Positions 48,250-59,482 of a stretch of DNA of 64,000 nt are shown piece by piece. The DNA comes from Excoecaria cochinchinensis (taxonomy: Eukaryota; Streptophyta; Magnoliopsida; Malpighiales; Euphorbiaceae): assembly GCA_947683425.1 (NCBI GenBank), contig CANTUQ010000008.1, forward strand, positions 2,868,501 to 2,932,500. Reading direction: 5' to 3'. A model generated the notes under the pieces. That model did no database searches. It was not told the origin of the DNA and saw only the letters and a list, made by a program, of their open reading frames with translations. A program made the translations under genes and the position numbers. Each line of letters begins with the position of its first letter. Position 1 is the first letter of the stretch.

Positions 48250-48625
48250 TTTGCTTGTCTCGATTTGTCCAAGTAAGCTATCATAAGAACCATAGCCACT
48301 ACTTGAATTTGAAGCATTGCCATTAAGCACAGCGTGTAAAACCACCAAAATGACGCTGGTTCAAATAGCAACCACCACATTAGGCCAAACGCCACTCTAA
48401 ACCAAAACCAACAGTGACAAGAAAACCCAAAACCCCCAAATCATTTACCTGATAACCAAGAATTGCAAGTGGCTCATCGTGAGAGAAGTGGAGAAAAATC
48501 CAAGCTATGAGAGTGATGAAGAAGGCAATTAAAGAGAGCGTATGCAAAATAAGACTGAAGAAGAGGACTAGCAAGATTATAATTGAGTAATTAGAGCGAA
48601 AATGAGTGAGATTTTGGATTATGCG
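48250..48625 (-). pseudogene. PRA1 family protein fragment (prenylated Rab acceptor), broken
   Basis: On the minus strand the frame reads NLTHFRSNYSIIILLVLF, then two hydrophobic stretches and an AWIFLHFSHDEPL segment, followed by GYQVNDLGVLGFLV. These are the hallmark N-L-x-x-F-R-x-N-Y and W-x-F-L-Y-F-x-R-D-x-P-L motifs of plant PRA1 proteins, small membrane proteins of ER/Golgi vesicle traffic. The last part (VVVAI, VILVVLHAVLNG) continues in another frame with an in-frame TGA. The N-terminal cytosolic part of PRA1 is missing. CT-rich DNA upstream (48640-48900) could act as its leader. PRA1 genes usually lack introns, so the shift is a real break. Confidence 0.72.
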
Positions 48626-49012
48626 TGTAGTAGCATCTGAAATGGAAGAGGGGAGATAGAATGAGGAGATGTCTAGGAAAACAACTCATGAAGAAGAATA
48701 AAATGAATTTATAGCTCAAAAAATGAGGAAAACAATCTCACCGTACTACAACCCAGCCAGAGAAGGAGAAAGAGGATGCTGAAGAAGGAAATAAAAATAT
48801 GAATGTTGGAAAAGGAAAGAAAAATATATCGGGATAAAGAGAAGCACAAAGAGATGGAGAAGGAGAGAAGGCTGAGAACAGCAGCGAGAACAGAGTGAAT
48901 AAAAAAGAAAATATTGTATTTTTGTAAAAAGAAATTTAAAAAGTAAGATTTATGAAAGAGTATAAAAAAAGGATGGTATTTTTGAAAAAAAAGTAAAAAA
49001 AGTGATATACGG

Positions 49013-49619
49013 AGTAATTTCCTCTATTTATTTATTGTATTAATTCGGCCTCGTTTGACCATTGACAATGATAGAAAACTATTATAAAATTTAATAAAAA
49101 TATTGCAATTGTTCTATAGTAATAGTTTCACATGCGCTGTATCCAAGCTCATAGACTAAGGTTATTGCAACAATTTGAATATTCCGATACAATATATTTT
49201 TCATATTGTAGTTTAAAAATATAGCAAATAGATAAAAATCAACAATTTTATATCTATTACTAAGAAAGTGTTGCAATAGATGCATTTTGTAGCAATAAAA
49301 TATGGAAAAATGAATGAATTAGAGTTTAATCTTTTTTTTTTTTTTGAAATAAATTAGAGTTTAATCTTAATTTGTTAATTTGTCACTAAAAAGCCTGGTG
49401 TCCAATAAACAATAGTATTGCTTTACAAGATTGCATTGGTCTAAGTATTATATAATACTTCCATTTCCTTTTCTGTGTGACTCCCTCGTAAAAAACGAAA
49501 TTAAAATAAAGAAAGAAGAAATATCGGAAACAAAATAAAAAGGGCCATTGATGACGATAATGGCCTTGGGGAGGGGGCCCAAGGTTAAGCCCACTCTTCA
49601 AGTCCACTCTTCAACTGTT
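49013..49619. other. AT-rich spacer
   Basis: No gene or clear repeat was seen. A short direct repeat (TTAGAGTTTAATCTT, about 49319 and 49355) flanks a T-run. Confidence 0.4.
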
Positions 49620-49990
49620 TCGTAATGTGAATAGATCAAATATTCCAAGGCATAAGCTATCACAAAATTCCAAGGCTTTTTAGTCAATCCAGAGACCTCA
49701 GTGGCTCTAGTGTTCGATTTCGTGGAAAATGGGAGTTTGGAAATTAAGCATAGTGGAGACCAAAATGGGCTTTAGTGATGGGAAGTGAATTGTTGGCAAG
49801 AAAATTAAGCATGTCCAACTTCGTTGATCAACTAATTATGGAATTCTGTGGAAGTAATATTATATTTAGTGTCAATTTCCACCACCGAATCTAAAGAGGG
49901 AAGAATAAACTGTTAATATAATAAAATATAATTTTAATATGGTGGTATGATGTTGCCAATTCTAGATCCCATTCATAATTTCTTTTTTTT
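49620..49990 (+). repeat. Orphan copy of the RLK 5' flank
   Basis: This segment matches 14630-14930 (GTTCGATTTCGTGGAAAATG, GGCAAGAAAATTAA, TTGCCAATTCTAGAT.CCATTCATAA) and starts with a match to 51545-51600. It ends without a receptor gene, so it is left from a lost or rearranged RLK copy. Confidence 0.85.
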
Positions 49991-50367
49991 AGTTGGTAAA
50001 CTAGTGATAGAATGCTACGTTGTAATAATAATCTGAATTCATAATTCAGACATCGGTAATATTATTTATTTAGTTTATGAAAGCAAGTAATTTTTTTTAA
50101 AGAAATCATAATCATAATCTATATCTATATTATATATAAAAGTATGAAATGGGGTGAAATTTTTTTAATTTAAATTAATCCTTTATTAGTTTATTATTAA
50201 ACTAAATTAACAGTTTTTTTTTTCTTGTTTTATTAGATTGACATTTATCAAGAAATGGAGTCAGGTTTCCAACTATGGAAATAATTTTAGATAATAAACA
50301 ATCAACATCTATGGAGTCAAGCTAAGAACAAAGACAAGAATTCAACAGGAAACAAAACACTCACAAC

Positions 50368-50414
<47 letters not shown>

Positions 50415-51109
50415 GCGTACTGGTACAAATATTTTTACCGTTTCTTTACAACATTCAATATCTTTAATTAATCTATAATTTGGTGGTAGATTAGGGTGGT
50501 TGAATACTTAGTATAGGTGCTTAATTCATTATAAGGAATAATATAATCTAACTTAAATGAAAAGAAGCGTCTTGTTTTGCCGGTTAGAATCAAGTCTTTC
50601 TCTATCTTAATGAAATTATTGGATTAAATTGTAAAGAGTATCTCTTATGTTTTTCAATAATTAAGGCTAGCTAACTAGATTTTTTTGGCTAGTTTACAAA
50701 GTAAAGAAGCATTGATTGTTAGAAACGTTTTTAACAATTATAGAACTAGTTTACCGAATAATGTTTAGAATTTATTATTGAATCTATAATCAAGTAGTGA
50801 ACTGGAATTGAAATTATACTTTCAGTTGAATTGTTCTTTCAATTGATTTTATTTTATTTTATCCTGCTGTAGTTTATTTATTTTTACAATCAAAACCTCC
50901 CATTTTATTCATTATTTGCTTGCTTTTAAGAGAATTAATTTTCTGTTAGTTTCTGTATATTTGATCGCTATTATAATTTATTTATTTAAAAAAAAATAAA
51001 TTAATTTTTGGTGGTTTTAACCCATAATAAATGAATTGGATCAATGACGGATTTAGTTAGATTTGGATAAAAAAAAAATGAATTATATAGATTGAATTTG
51101 TGGATAGGA
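49991..51109. other. AT-rich DNA with TTA microsatellite
   Basis: No gene was seen. An (ATT)n tract of about 15 units lies at about 50367-50411. Confidence 0.6.
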
Positions 51110-51350
51110 CAATTTGTTAAGTTAATTAATCGGGGAATATATAATAAGTGTAAATATTTCGCAGTGGAGAACACAATGGAAATGAAGCGTTGACGAACTG
51201 ATGATATTTTGTGGAAGCATTATATTTAGTGCCATTTTCCACCCACAAGAATAAACTAATAATATAATAAATGTAATTTCAATATGGTGGCAATGATGTT
51301 GCCAATTCTTTATCCCATTCATAATTTCCATTCTTTTAATGGACAAACAT
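51110..51350 (+). repeat. Second copy of RLK 5' flank upstream of RLK2
   Basis: It matches 14760-14930 and 49800-49985 (GTGGAAG.A.TATATTTAGT, TTGCCAATTCT). In RLK1 this segment directly precedes the gene; here about 200 bp of other DNA lies before the RLK2 promoter. Confidence 0.85.
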
Positions 51351-51599
51351 GTGATTGGAATGCCGCGTTAAGAACTTTGTGAAGTGATTGCTGTATTTGA
51401 TTTATAAATTTAAAAATTAAAAAAATAGCTAAATTTCTCCATTAAAATATGTAAAATAGTTACTACTCTGATTCGTACTTACCTTTATTTGCAATGGTGA
51501 GGCTGATAATTTTTTTATTTTTTATTTATGAAAACAACTGTTTTGTAATGTGAAAATATCAATATTCCAAGTCGTCATAAGCTACCATAAATTTGAAGT

Positions 51600-51715
51600 C
51601 CTCCTTGTAGCGTATAATTATTTAAAGGATCCATCAATAACATTCATTACCATCATCACTCATCAGTTTCCCTCGTCCCAATACCATAGTAAACCGTCAA
51701 AACCACCAAACACAA
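51600..51715 (+). promoter_or_regulatory. Proposed core promoter and leader of RLK2
   Basis: A TATA-like ATTATTTAAAGG at about 51617-51628 lies about 90 bp before the ATG. The equivalent sequence is conserved at about 14425-14437, there in front of the truncated RLK start rather than RLK1 itself. The leader has no upstream ATG in a long frame. Confidence 0.5.
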
Positions 51716-54700
51716 ATGAAACTCTCATCAATCCTTCATCTCTTTCTCTTGTTTTCCTTATCCAAAATATCCAATTCTCTCAGCAATTTGGGAAATGAAA
51801 CGGACCGACAAGCTCTTTTGGAATTCAAAGCCCAAATATCCAATGACCCAGATGGCGTATTGAGCTTCTGGAATGATTCTGTAGACTTTTGCAGATGGGA
51901 AGGTGTCACATGTGGCAGAAAACATAAGAGAGTTACCTCTCTAGATCTTCAGTGGTTGAGCTTGTTGGGGACCTTATCTCCTTATATAAGGAACCTCACC
52001 TTCTTAAGGTTCCTCAGGCTTGATAACAACAAATTCCATGGAGTCATTCCTGAAGAAGTCGGCGAACTTTTCAGACTGAGAAATCTCAACCTCTCATTCA
52101 ACAACTTTGAAGGGGAAATTCCAGCATGCATCAGCAACTGCTCCAATCTCACATACTTGAATTTGGCCAACAACAACCTAGCTGGGAAAATTCCTGCTCA
52201 GTTAGGTTCTTTCAAAAAGCTTTTGAGACTTGTCCTTTCTGAAAATAAACTCACAGGAGAGATCCCACATCCCTTTGGAAACCTTTCTTCTCTTCAACGT
52301 ATTTCTTTAGAATACAATCATCTGCAGGGAAATATTCCAAATGATTTGGGACGATTGACGAGCTTAACATTTTTTGCAGTTGGTGAGAATAACTTGACAG
52401 GTACAATCCCTTCCGCCATTTACAATCTTTCTTTAGTCACTGTATTTTCTGTAGTATCAAATCAAATACTAGGGAGTCTCCCACAGAATATTGGCCTCAC
52501 TCTTCCTAACCTGCAAAAATTTTATTTCGGTGCTAACCAATTTCATGGAAGTATTCCATTTTCACTCACTAATGCTTCTCAGCTTCAAGACCTTGACATC
52601 GGTTTCAACAAACTAAGCGGTCAAGTTCCAAATAATCTAGGATATTTAAAAAGTCTCCAATACCTGAATATGGGATTCAATTTCCTAGGCAATAATGCAA
52701 GCAAAGATTTGAATTTTATGAAATCTTTGTCTAACTGCAGCACTCTATCAATACTTTCAATTACTAGGAACAATTTTGGGGGCCTATTACCAACCTCTAT
52801 GGCCAATATGTCGAATCTTCTTAAAGTATATATGGGAAGAAATCAAATATATGGAAAAATTCCATCACAACTTGGGAACCTTGTCAATTTGTATGCATTT
52901 GGCATTAGCAATAACCTTGTTTCTGGTCCAGTACCTGATGTTTTCGGGCAACTTGTAAAGTTGCAACAATTAACGTTGTCAGAAAATAGACTATCTGGAG
53001 AAATTCCACAATCCCTATGTAATCTGACCCAGCTTTCTGAATTTACTTTGGATGGAAACAAATTAGAAGGAAACCTAATTACATGTATTGGAAACTGCAA
53101 AAGTCTACAGTATTTATATGTTTCTGAAAATCACCTGACCGGAAGCATTCCTCCACAGATATTTGATCTCATTACACTATTATTTGTTGATTTATCACAA
53201 AATGCATTGACTGGTTTCATTCCACTTGAAGTCGGTAATATGAAAAGTATCAACTACTTAGATATGTCAGAGAATAAATTGTCTGGACAAATTCCTAAGA
53301 CAATAGGTGAATGTTTGAGCCTGGAAATTCTATACTTGGAGGACAATATGCTTCAAGGAGATATTCCTTCATCCCTTGCATCATTGAAAGGTCTCCAATG
53401 GTTAGACCTATCACGAAACAACTTGTCCGGAAAGATTTCAGCAGAGCTGAAGAACCTCATGTTCTTGCAGTATCTCAATCTCTCTTTCAACAAACTTAGG
53501 GGTGAAGTGCCAAAGAAAGGAGTGTTCAGAAACATAAGTGCTTTTTCATTTGATGGGAACAGTGACCTTTGTGGCGGAATCCCAGAATTGCAGCTGCCAG
53601 CATGTCCTATTAAAGAAAAGAAGTACAAAAACTCTACCAAAGCCACCATCCTCGCAGCAACCATATGTCCAATAGTGGTGCTTATTGCAATAATATCCTT
53701 GCATATTTTCTATAGGCGAAAGTCTAGAAAGAATCAATCTCCAAAAATTTTTGAAGAGAATAAGATTCCTCGAATTTCATACAACCAATTGTTGAAAGCA
53801 ACCAATGGTTTCTCTTCCGACAATATAATTGGAGAAGGTAGTTTTGGCAATGTATACAGAGGAATTTTTGATTCTCAAGGAGAAAAGTTAGTCGCTGTGA
53901 AAGTACTCAAACTTCAAAAACATGGAGCTTCCAAGAGCTTTCTTGCCGAGTGCAAAGCATTACGCAACATTCGGCATCGAAATCTGGTCAAGATATTGAC
54001 ATACTGCTCCAGCATTGATTTTAAAGGCAATGACTTCAAAGCTCTAGTTTATGATTTTATGGCAAATGGGAGTTTGGACGTGTGGCTGCATCCAAGAGAA
54101 GTTGGTAGTAGAAGTTCAAGGAATTTAAGCCTTTTTCAGAGGATTCAAGTTGCCATCGATGTGTCTTCTGCATTACACTATCTTCACGACAACTGTGAAA
54201 CAACAATCTTTCATTGTGACTTGAAGCCAAGCAATATTCTTTTTGATGGAGATATGAATGCTCATGTCGGTGATTTCGGATTAGCGAGGCTCCATTCAGT
54301 GCCCACCAATGAATCTTCTCAAGGTGAAACTAGCTCAATTGAAATAAAAGGAACTATTGGCTATATTGCTCCAGGTATAGTTTTATCTGCTTATCTTTAT
54401 TAAATTGTTCCTAAGCACTCCAGTCTATGTTGTGATGTATTAATTATGTACTGTAGAGTATGGAGCTGGCAGCCAGGCAACAAAAGAAGCGGACATATAT
54501 AGTTTTGGAATAATTTTGCTGGAGATTTTCACAGGACGGAGGCCAATTGATCCAATTTTTAGGGATGGTTTAAATCTCAACAACTTTGTGAAAGCTAATC
54601 TCCCTGAAAAAATCATACAAGTTTTGGACCCGCTACTTATCGAAAGAGGAGATGCGGCTGCAACAATAATGCCATCGGAAATTATAGAGGATGATGATGA

Positions 54701-54890
54701 TGACATTGTTGAAAGTTTGAAACTTGATGGAGATACGCATAAATGTATTTTAGCTGTCTTGGAAATTGGAGTTTCATGCTCTGAAGAACTACCAGCAAAT
54801 CGAATGTGTATGGGGGATGTCAATAGAAAATTAAATGTCATCAAAGAGACTTTCCTGCGTACTAGAATTCGTAGAGGCATAGGCCATTAA
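51716..54890 (+). CDS. LRR receptor-like Ser/Thr kinase, LRR-XII type (RLK2)
   Basis: This is a tandem paralogue of RLK1 with the same two-exon layout (51716-54374 and 54457-54890), giving 1030 residues. It has a signal peptide (MKLSSILHLFLLFSLSKISN), LRRNT, about twenty LRRs, one membrane segment and a cytosolic kinase. Catalytic features are intact: GEGSFGNV, AVKVL Lys, HCDLKPSN with Asp835, DFG at 853-855. It is non-RD, as in Xa21, FLS2 and EFR, whose known role is sensing microbial patterns. The kinase differs from RLK1 at only about a dozen positions, while the LRR region differs far more. The Asp run in exon 2 is two residues shorter than in RLK1. The ligand is unknown and the function is inferred from family. 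Confidence 0.94.
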
Positions 54891-55416
54891 CAGGTATGGA
54901 TTTTCTTTATCTAGTTGAATTTATTTCTTTAATCAAGTTGAATTAAGATTATAATGTTTTTTTCTACTTTATAATGCGCACTCGTCTTTTCTTTATTATT
55001 TTAATTTATTATTGACTACATTTGGAGGACTACGTTGATTTGGAACATGAGTTGAATGTAAAATCTTATCAACTCTTAATATTTCTTTGATATAATCGCA
55101 TTTTTCATGGAACCTCTGCTAACTAAATATGTATTTGATTATTTTTACACACTTCAAAAACTACTTTTGGTTGGAATTAGATTGCAGTGGCATTGGTTGG
55201 GACTAAAGCATCTTCGCGCAGTTAAGCAGAGCTTTTGCATCTGATTGAATTATAAGGAAAACATTTTCTAAATACATTAGATTATGTATCCTAAATAAAT
55301 ATTTATTCTTCAGCAAATAATGTTAAACTCCTTTTTGTATTATCTGTGCTTCCAATGAAGCAAAATTTCAAGTCTGAATTTGTTACCATATTATTACTCT
55401 ACATCTTACCTTTTTC
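54891..55416. other. RLK2 3' flank
   Basis: The first part matches the RLK1 3' flank (18181-18420), and its distal part (55190-55330) matches the remnant at 57230-57340. No gene was seen. The CAGGTA just after the stop in both genes could be a splice donor in the 3' UTR. Confidence 0.6.
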
Positions 55417-56865
55417 TAGAGATGATCACGGGCGGGACGGTGCGGGGGCGGGGCTGGGGAATGGGTCCCCATCACCCACCCCATTCAATTTCGGGGATTC
55501 CCCTTCCCAATCCCCGCCCACGCTTGGAACGCGGGTGGGAATTCCTCCCCGTCCTTGATAGACCGGATGCCCATAATCAAATGCCCAGAATCATATAATA
55601 ATTTTTTTCTTTTAAAAAAAAACACAGAATCAAATGCCCAAAATTCAAAATCTGCCAAAATAAAATCACATCTATCCCAATAGAATCAAACCTATCCCAA
55701 ATAGATGATCATCCAAAAAAACCCATGCAAACGCACCAAACATGTTCATTAAAAAAAAAATCAAGTGGATTGCACAGGCAGCCCCGCAGCACTTCGGGAT
55801 TGATTTCACTAACGGTCACTCAACTTATCACTTATCGCGCAAAAGTAATCGAACTTTTTTTTCTTACTTAAATGTTACTGAACTTTTAACATTTTTACAA
55901 AAAAGTCATGTTGACCGGAATCCGGTGAGGACTATCACCGGATTGATGACATGGCATGCCATGTCAGAAACTACTTGTTGTTTAACAATATTTCCAACAA
56001 ATGCTAAATCTAAATTAATTTCACTCACGGTCACTAAATTTATCATTTATCGTGCAAAAGTAACCAATTTTTTTTTCCAACTTAAATATTACTGAACTTC
56101 TAACATTTTTGCAAAAAAGTCATATATTTACTATTCGTTACCACGTGTCATATGCCACGTCATCAATCCGACAAGAGTTATAGCCAGATTCCGGTCAACA
56201 TGACTTTTTTGAAAAAATGTTAGAAGTTCGGTGACATTTAAGATAGAAAAAAAAGTCGGTTACTTTTGTGCGATAAGTGATAATTTGAGTGACCATGAGT
56301 GAAATTGACCACAGCACCTCGGATGCGCCGCAACGCTCAGATCTAGCAGTAGCCGCGCACAGATCCCTACCCAGCCTCCCTCGCCATCCGCAGCGCCGCA
56401 GATCCAACCCGTCTTAGCATCTCGGAACCGATTACAGCAAACTAACAAAGATAACGATGAAGCACATACCTTTAGGCAAAGAAATCGAAATCTAAAACGA
56501 TTATCATCAAAGATAAATAAATATGGTAAAGGGTATAAGCTCAAAAACAAAATTAGCTGTTTATGGAAGAGAAAGTTATGCAGAGAATCGATGGGGGTGG
56601 GTGACTTAATGTGTTTTGTGTGTTTGGCCCAAAATGAAAGAGTTAGGTTTTTGCCCTATTTATATATAATGGTATATATATAAATAATTAGAAAATCAAG
56701 GGTATCATGGTATATATGCTCAGGTCGGGGACGTGAGGCTGATATTCTGTTACTCGTTCCCTCCCCGAATTTAAAGTTGGGAATTTTTTTGTCATCTCCG
56801 TCCGAAAAAATTTGAGAATTTTCCATTCTGTTAAAATCGGGTATTTCGTCCCGTAATTATTCCTA
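55417..56865. mobile_element. hAT-like non-autonomous element with GC-rich ends
   Basis: The left end TAGAGATGATCACGGG and the inverted right end TAGGAATAATTACGGG match at 12 of 16 bases. They are flanked by CCTTTTTC (55409-55416) and CCTTTTTT (56866-56873), a near-perfect 8-bp duplication. GGGGCGGGG-type and CCCCGTCC-type runs inside the left end and CCCCGAAT/CGTCCCG on the right are typical of a widespread plant hAT MITE type. No transposase was found. A MULE-type MITE is nested inside, followed by a GC-rich stretch (56310-56430) of unknown origin. Confidence 0.7.
55798..56311. mobile_element. Palindromic MULE-type MITE nested in the hAT-like element
   Basis: The first roughly 190 bases are repeated inverted at the other end (left TTGATTTCACTAACGGTCAC, right the complement of GGTCAATTTCACTCATGGTCAC). 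Terminal repeats this long and the flanking 11-bp direct repeat CAGCACTTCGG/CAGCACCTCGG (55787-55797, 56312-56322) fit a Mutator-derived MITE. Frames within it are shadows. Confidence 0.75.
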
Positions 56866-57149
56866 CCTTTTTTACTTCATTTTTTTCTTTAATTGACTAT
56901 TTCATTGCTAATAACTGATTAAAAAGTAATGCTCCGATCCCAAAAGATGATATGGAATGATAGATATTCGTTCTCTTTTAATTAGAAATTTCGAATTTGA
57001 ATTTTGAAAATAAAATATTTTTAAATATTTGGGAGGAAGTATTATGTTTCTCTTAAATTAGTTGGGTTAGTAGGTTTTGAATACAATATGGTTATTAAAA
57101 AAAAAAAAGAGAGTAATTCTAAAATAGCCATATTGCTTACAAGAACCCA
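56866..57149. other. AT-rich spacer
   Basis: Nothing recognisable. Confidence 0.4.
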
Positions 57150-57340
57150 AAAAGACAAACAAATCGTAGCCGTTTAACAGGTTTGGTTTTTGTTGTAGTT
57201 GAATTTATTCTTTCCCGAATTTAGTGTGATTGAAGCAACTAGGAGCTATTAAACCGATATATCTTGTGCATCTGGTTGAGTATTGGGATCATTATCCTAT
57301 ACAACTATTATTCTCAGCAAACAATGCTAATTCTGTTGTT
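57150..57340 (+). repeat. Remnant of an RLK 3' flank
   Basis: TTTAACAGGT.TGG, GTAGTTGAATTTATTCTTT, TTGTGCATCTGGTTGA and TTATTCTCAGCAAACAATG match, with gaps, the 3' flanks of RLK1 and RLK2. The receptor gene that once preceded it is gone. Confidence 0.65.
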
Positions 57341-57621
57341 GTTTTTTTTTTCTCTTTTTTTAGAAAAGTTGAAAAGTCAGAATTTGTAAATTAATAATTT
57401 GACAGCAGAGTTCTATATTTTTGTCAGAAAAAATTATTGTATTTTCCAGATTATGCAGATTTTAAAGCGATCAAAGTGCCGTAAATTTTAAAAGTTGCAA
57501 GAAAATCCCATCGACCTAATTATAGTGAATAGATATATATACGCAATTTGTTTTGTTTTGTTTTTTTTTTCAAGTAATCATTTCTAAAATAACTCTATAA
57601 TGAATAACTAATCTATCAAGA

Positions 57622-57897
57622 AGCATATGATATGTTATGATATGATATTCATTTTTAAAATAATCAGTATGAAAAATTGTAATATATCGTAATTAGGATC
57701 AAATAAAAAAGATTGAAGCTGTAGTTTAGACTGCAGATGGAAAAATGCTATAATATTGGGACAAGGAGGAAAATAGTAAAAAAAGAAAAATGACTATATG
57801 GGGAGCTCAAAAGGTAATTAAATTATGTGCTGGGCTAGGTTAATTAAGAAAAATCCAAAATATGTTCTTGAAATCAAGATTTGCCCTTTTAAAATAA
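57622..57897 (+). repeat. Duplicated intergenic segment, copy 2 of 2
   Basis: It is near-identical to 13255-13529. Here it leads to the LRR fragment at 58366, after a MITE. Confidence 0.9.
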
Positions 57898-57946
57898 CGA
57901 AAAAGCCATGTGTTTACTTTTCAGTAAAAATAAGCTATGGAGAAAC

Positions 57947-58359
57947 TAGTGGTGAGCAAACTTTAGTTAAAACGAAATAAAATCGATTGATTTTTTTAAT
58001 TTGGTTCGATTTCTAATTTTAAAATTTTTGTAGGTTCGGTTAGTTCAGTTCTGTTTTAAAAAACAAAAACCGAAAAAATCGAACAGACCGATTTACTCCT
58101 AAAATTATTAGTTTATTTATTTTATATTTAAAAATTAAAATGGTATTTTTATTTTTGTGAGTTGTACTATGTATTTTGTACTTGTATTTTTTTTTCAAGT
58201 AATTTTGTATAATTTTTAGATACAATTTTTTTAATTATAATCTTGAAATTTCGGTTCGGTTATCATATAATTTCGGTTCGGTTTGCTCAAATCATAATTT
58301 TTTGATTTTTTGTTTTATCAATTCGGTTATTAAACCGAACCAATTTTTGCTCACTCCCA
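57947..58359. mobile_element. hAT-type MITE
   Basis: The ends TAGTGGTGAGCAAA and inverted TGGGAGTGAGCAAA are flanked by GGAGAAAC and GGAGAAGC (57939-57946, 58360-58367), an 8-bp duplication with one change. The inside has GGTTCGGTT/AACCGAACC motifs near both ends. The 413-bp element has no gene. Confidence 0.8.
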
Positions 58360-58365
58360 GGAGAA

Positions 58366-58911
58366 GCTCCACCTAGCGGAGCTTTCTTTAAATGAAAACA
58401 AATTAGATGGATACCTAACAAGTATTACAAACTGCAAAAATTTGCAAAACTTGTATTTTCATGCAAATAACCTGACTGGAAGCATACCTCAACAGATCAT
58501 GAATTTCCTTCCATTTGTAACTCTTATTAGTGTATACGAAAATGCATTGACTGGTTTCATTCCTCTTGAAGTTGGTAGACTGAAAAGTGACAATATATTA
58601 GACATATCAGAGAACAAATTGTCTGGAAAAATTCCTGATACGCTAAGTGAATATTTGAGCCTAGAAATTCTTTACTTAAGCGGAAATATGTTTCAAGAAG
58701 ATATTCCTTTATCTCTTGCTTCCTTGAAAGGTCTTAAAGAGTTAGACCTATATATTCAGGAAAAACTTATCAGGAAATATTCTTAGAGAGCTAGAGAATC
58801 TCATGTTCTTGAAGTATCTTAATCTCTCTTTCAACAACCTTAAGGGTGAAGTACCAAAGAAATGAGTGCTCAGCAATATGTAAGTGCTTTCCATTTAATG
58901 GGAATAGTGAC
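58366..58911 (+). pseudogene. LRR receptor kinase fragment (third RLK copy)
   Basis: This closely matches RLK1 from about 16310 to 16840, covering the last seven or so LRRs up to the region just before the membrane segment. It has a frameshift near 58755 and a stop at 58863. The signal peptide, most LRRs and the whole kinase are missing. Its left edge adjoins the duplicated intergenic segment, so a deletion removed the gene start. Its right edge is cut by the copia element at 58912. It cannot make a receptor. Confidence 0.9.
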
Positions 58912-59474
58912 TGAACAAACTCAAGAACTTGAGAGAGAAAATATTAGAGAGAGAAAAAGTAATTGGATCTAATTAATTTCTCTCATACAGTTTTTACATG
59001 TGTAAAATACAACTTATATATGTAACCAACTATTACTAGCTAACTGGTGCACACGTGACTACTTTACTAATAAATAATGAATTGTGTATATCCCCTCCTC
59101 AAGTTGGAGATGGCGAGGAAAGCAATCCCAACTTGCGAATGATGGTATAAAACTGTGGAGAAGCTAAGGATTTAGTGAAAGTGTCAGCAAGCTGGAGATG
59201 AGTGGAAATATATTGAGGATTAATAAAACCATCTTTATACTTATTGCAGACTATGTGACAATTAATTTTCAAGTGTATAGTCCGTTCATAAAAAACAAGA
59301 TTAGCAGAAATGTGGAGAGTTGATTGATTATCACACCAAAAAGGAATTGGTGTGACAATTGGAACCTGTAAATCTTGAAGAAGATAAGCCACCCATTGAA
59401 GCTCACAAATTGTAGTGTCCATACTTCTGTATTCTGCTTTACAACTAGATTGAGACACTGTTGATTGCTTTTTA
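58912..59474 (-). mobile_element. Ty1/copia retrotransposon, 3' part with LTR
   Basis: On the minus strand the end of a copia RNase H (59458-59099: KAEYRS, WCDNQS, HLQLADTFTKSL) runs to a stop. A polypurine tract (GAGGAGGGGA, 59100-59091) and a short LTR (about 59090-58912) follow, with a TATA-like ACATATATAAG and a CA end. The element cut into the third RLK copy. Its upstream part continues at 63771 beyond a hAT insertion. The LTR start reads TA, not TG, so that edge may be off by a few bases. Confidence 0.85.
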
Positions 59475-59482
59475 CTCTTCCA

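Larger units (their letters stand above)
44099..49012. mobile_element. Inverted-repeat-bounded segment, possibly Mutator-like, with captured gene
   Basis: The left end (44107-44155) and the reverse complement of the right end (48965-49012) share TATGTCACTTTTT, a T/A-rich stretch and TTTTCAAAAATAC, and each is followed inward by a CT-rich leader-like stretch. Between them are microsatellites, a minisatellite, an unassigned exon-like stretch and an antisense PRA1 pseudogene. The arrangement resembles a Pack-MULE, but outer ends and target duplications could not be fixed, so the class is uncertain. Confidence 0.45.

Noticed and set aside
55742..56550. Several frames near the GC-rich stretch
   Set aside because: Shadows of the palindromic MITE and of the GC-rich part of the hAT-like element.
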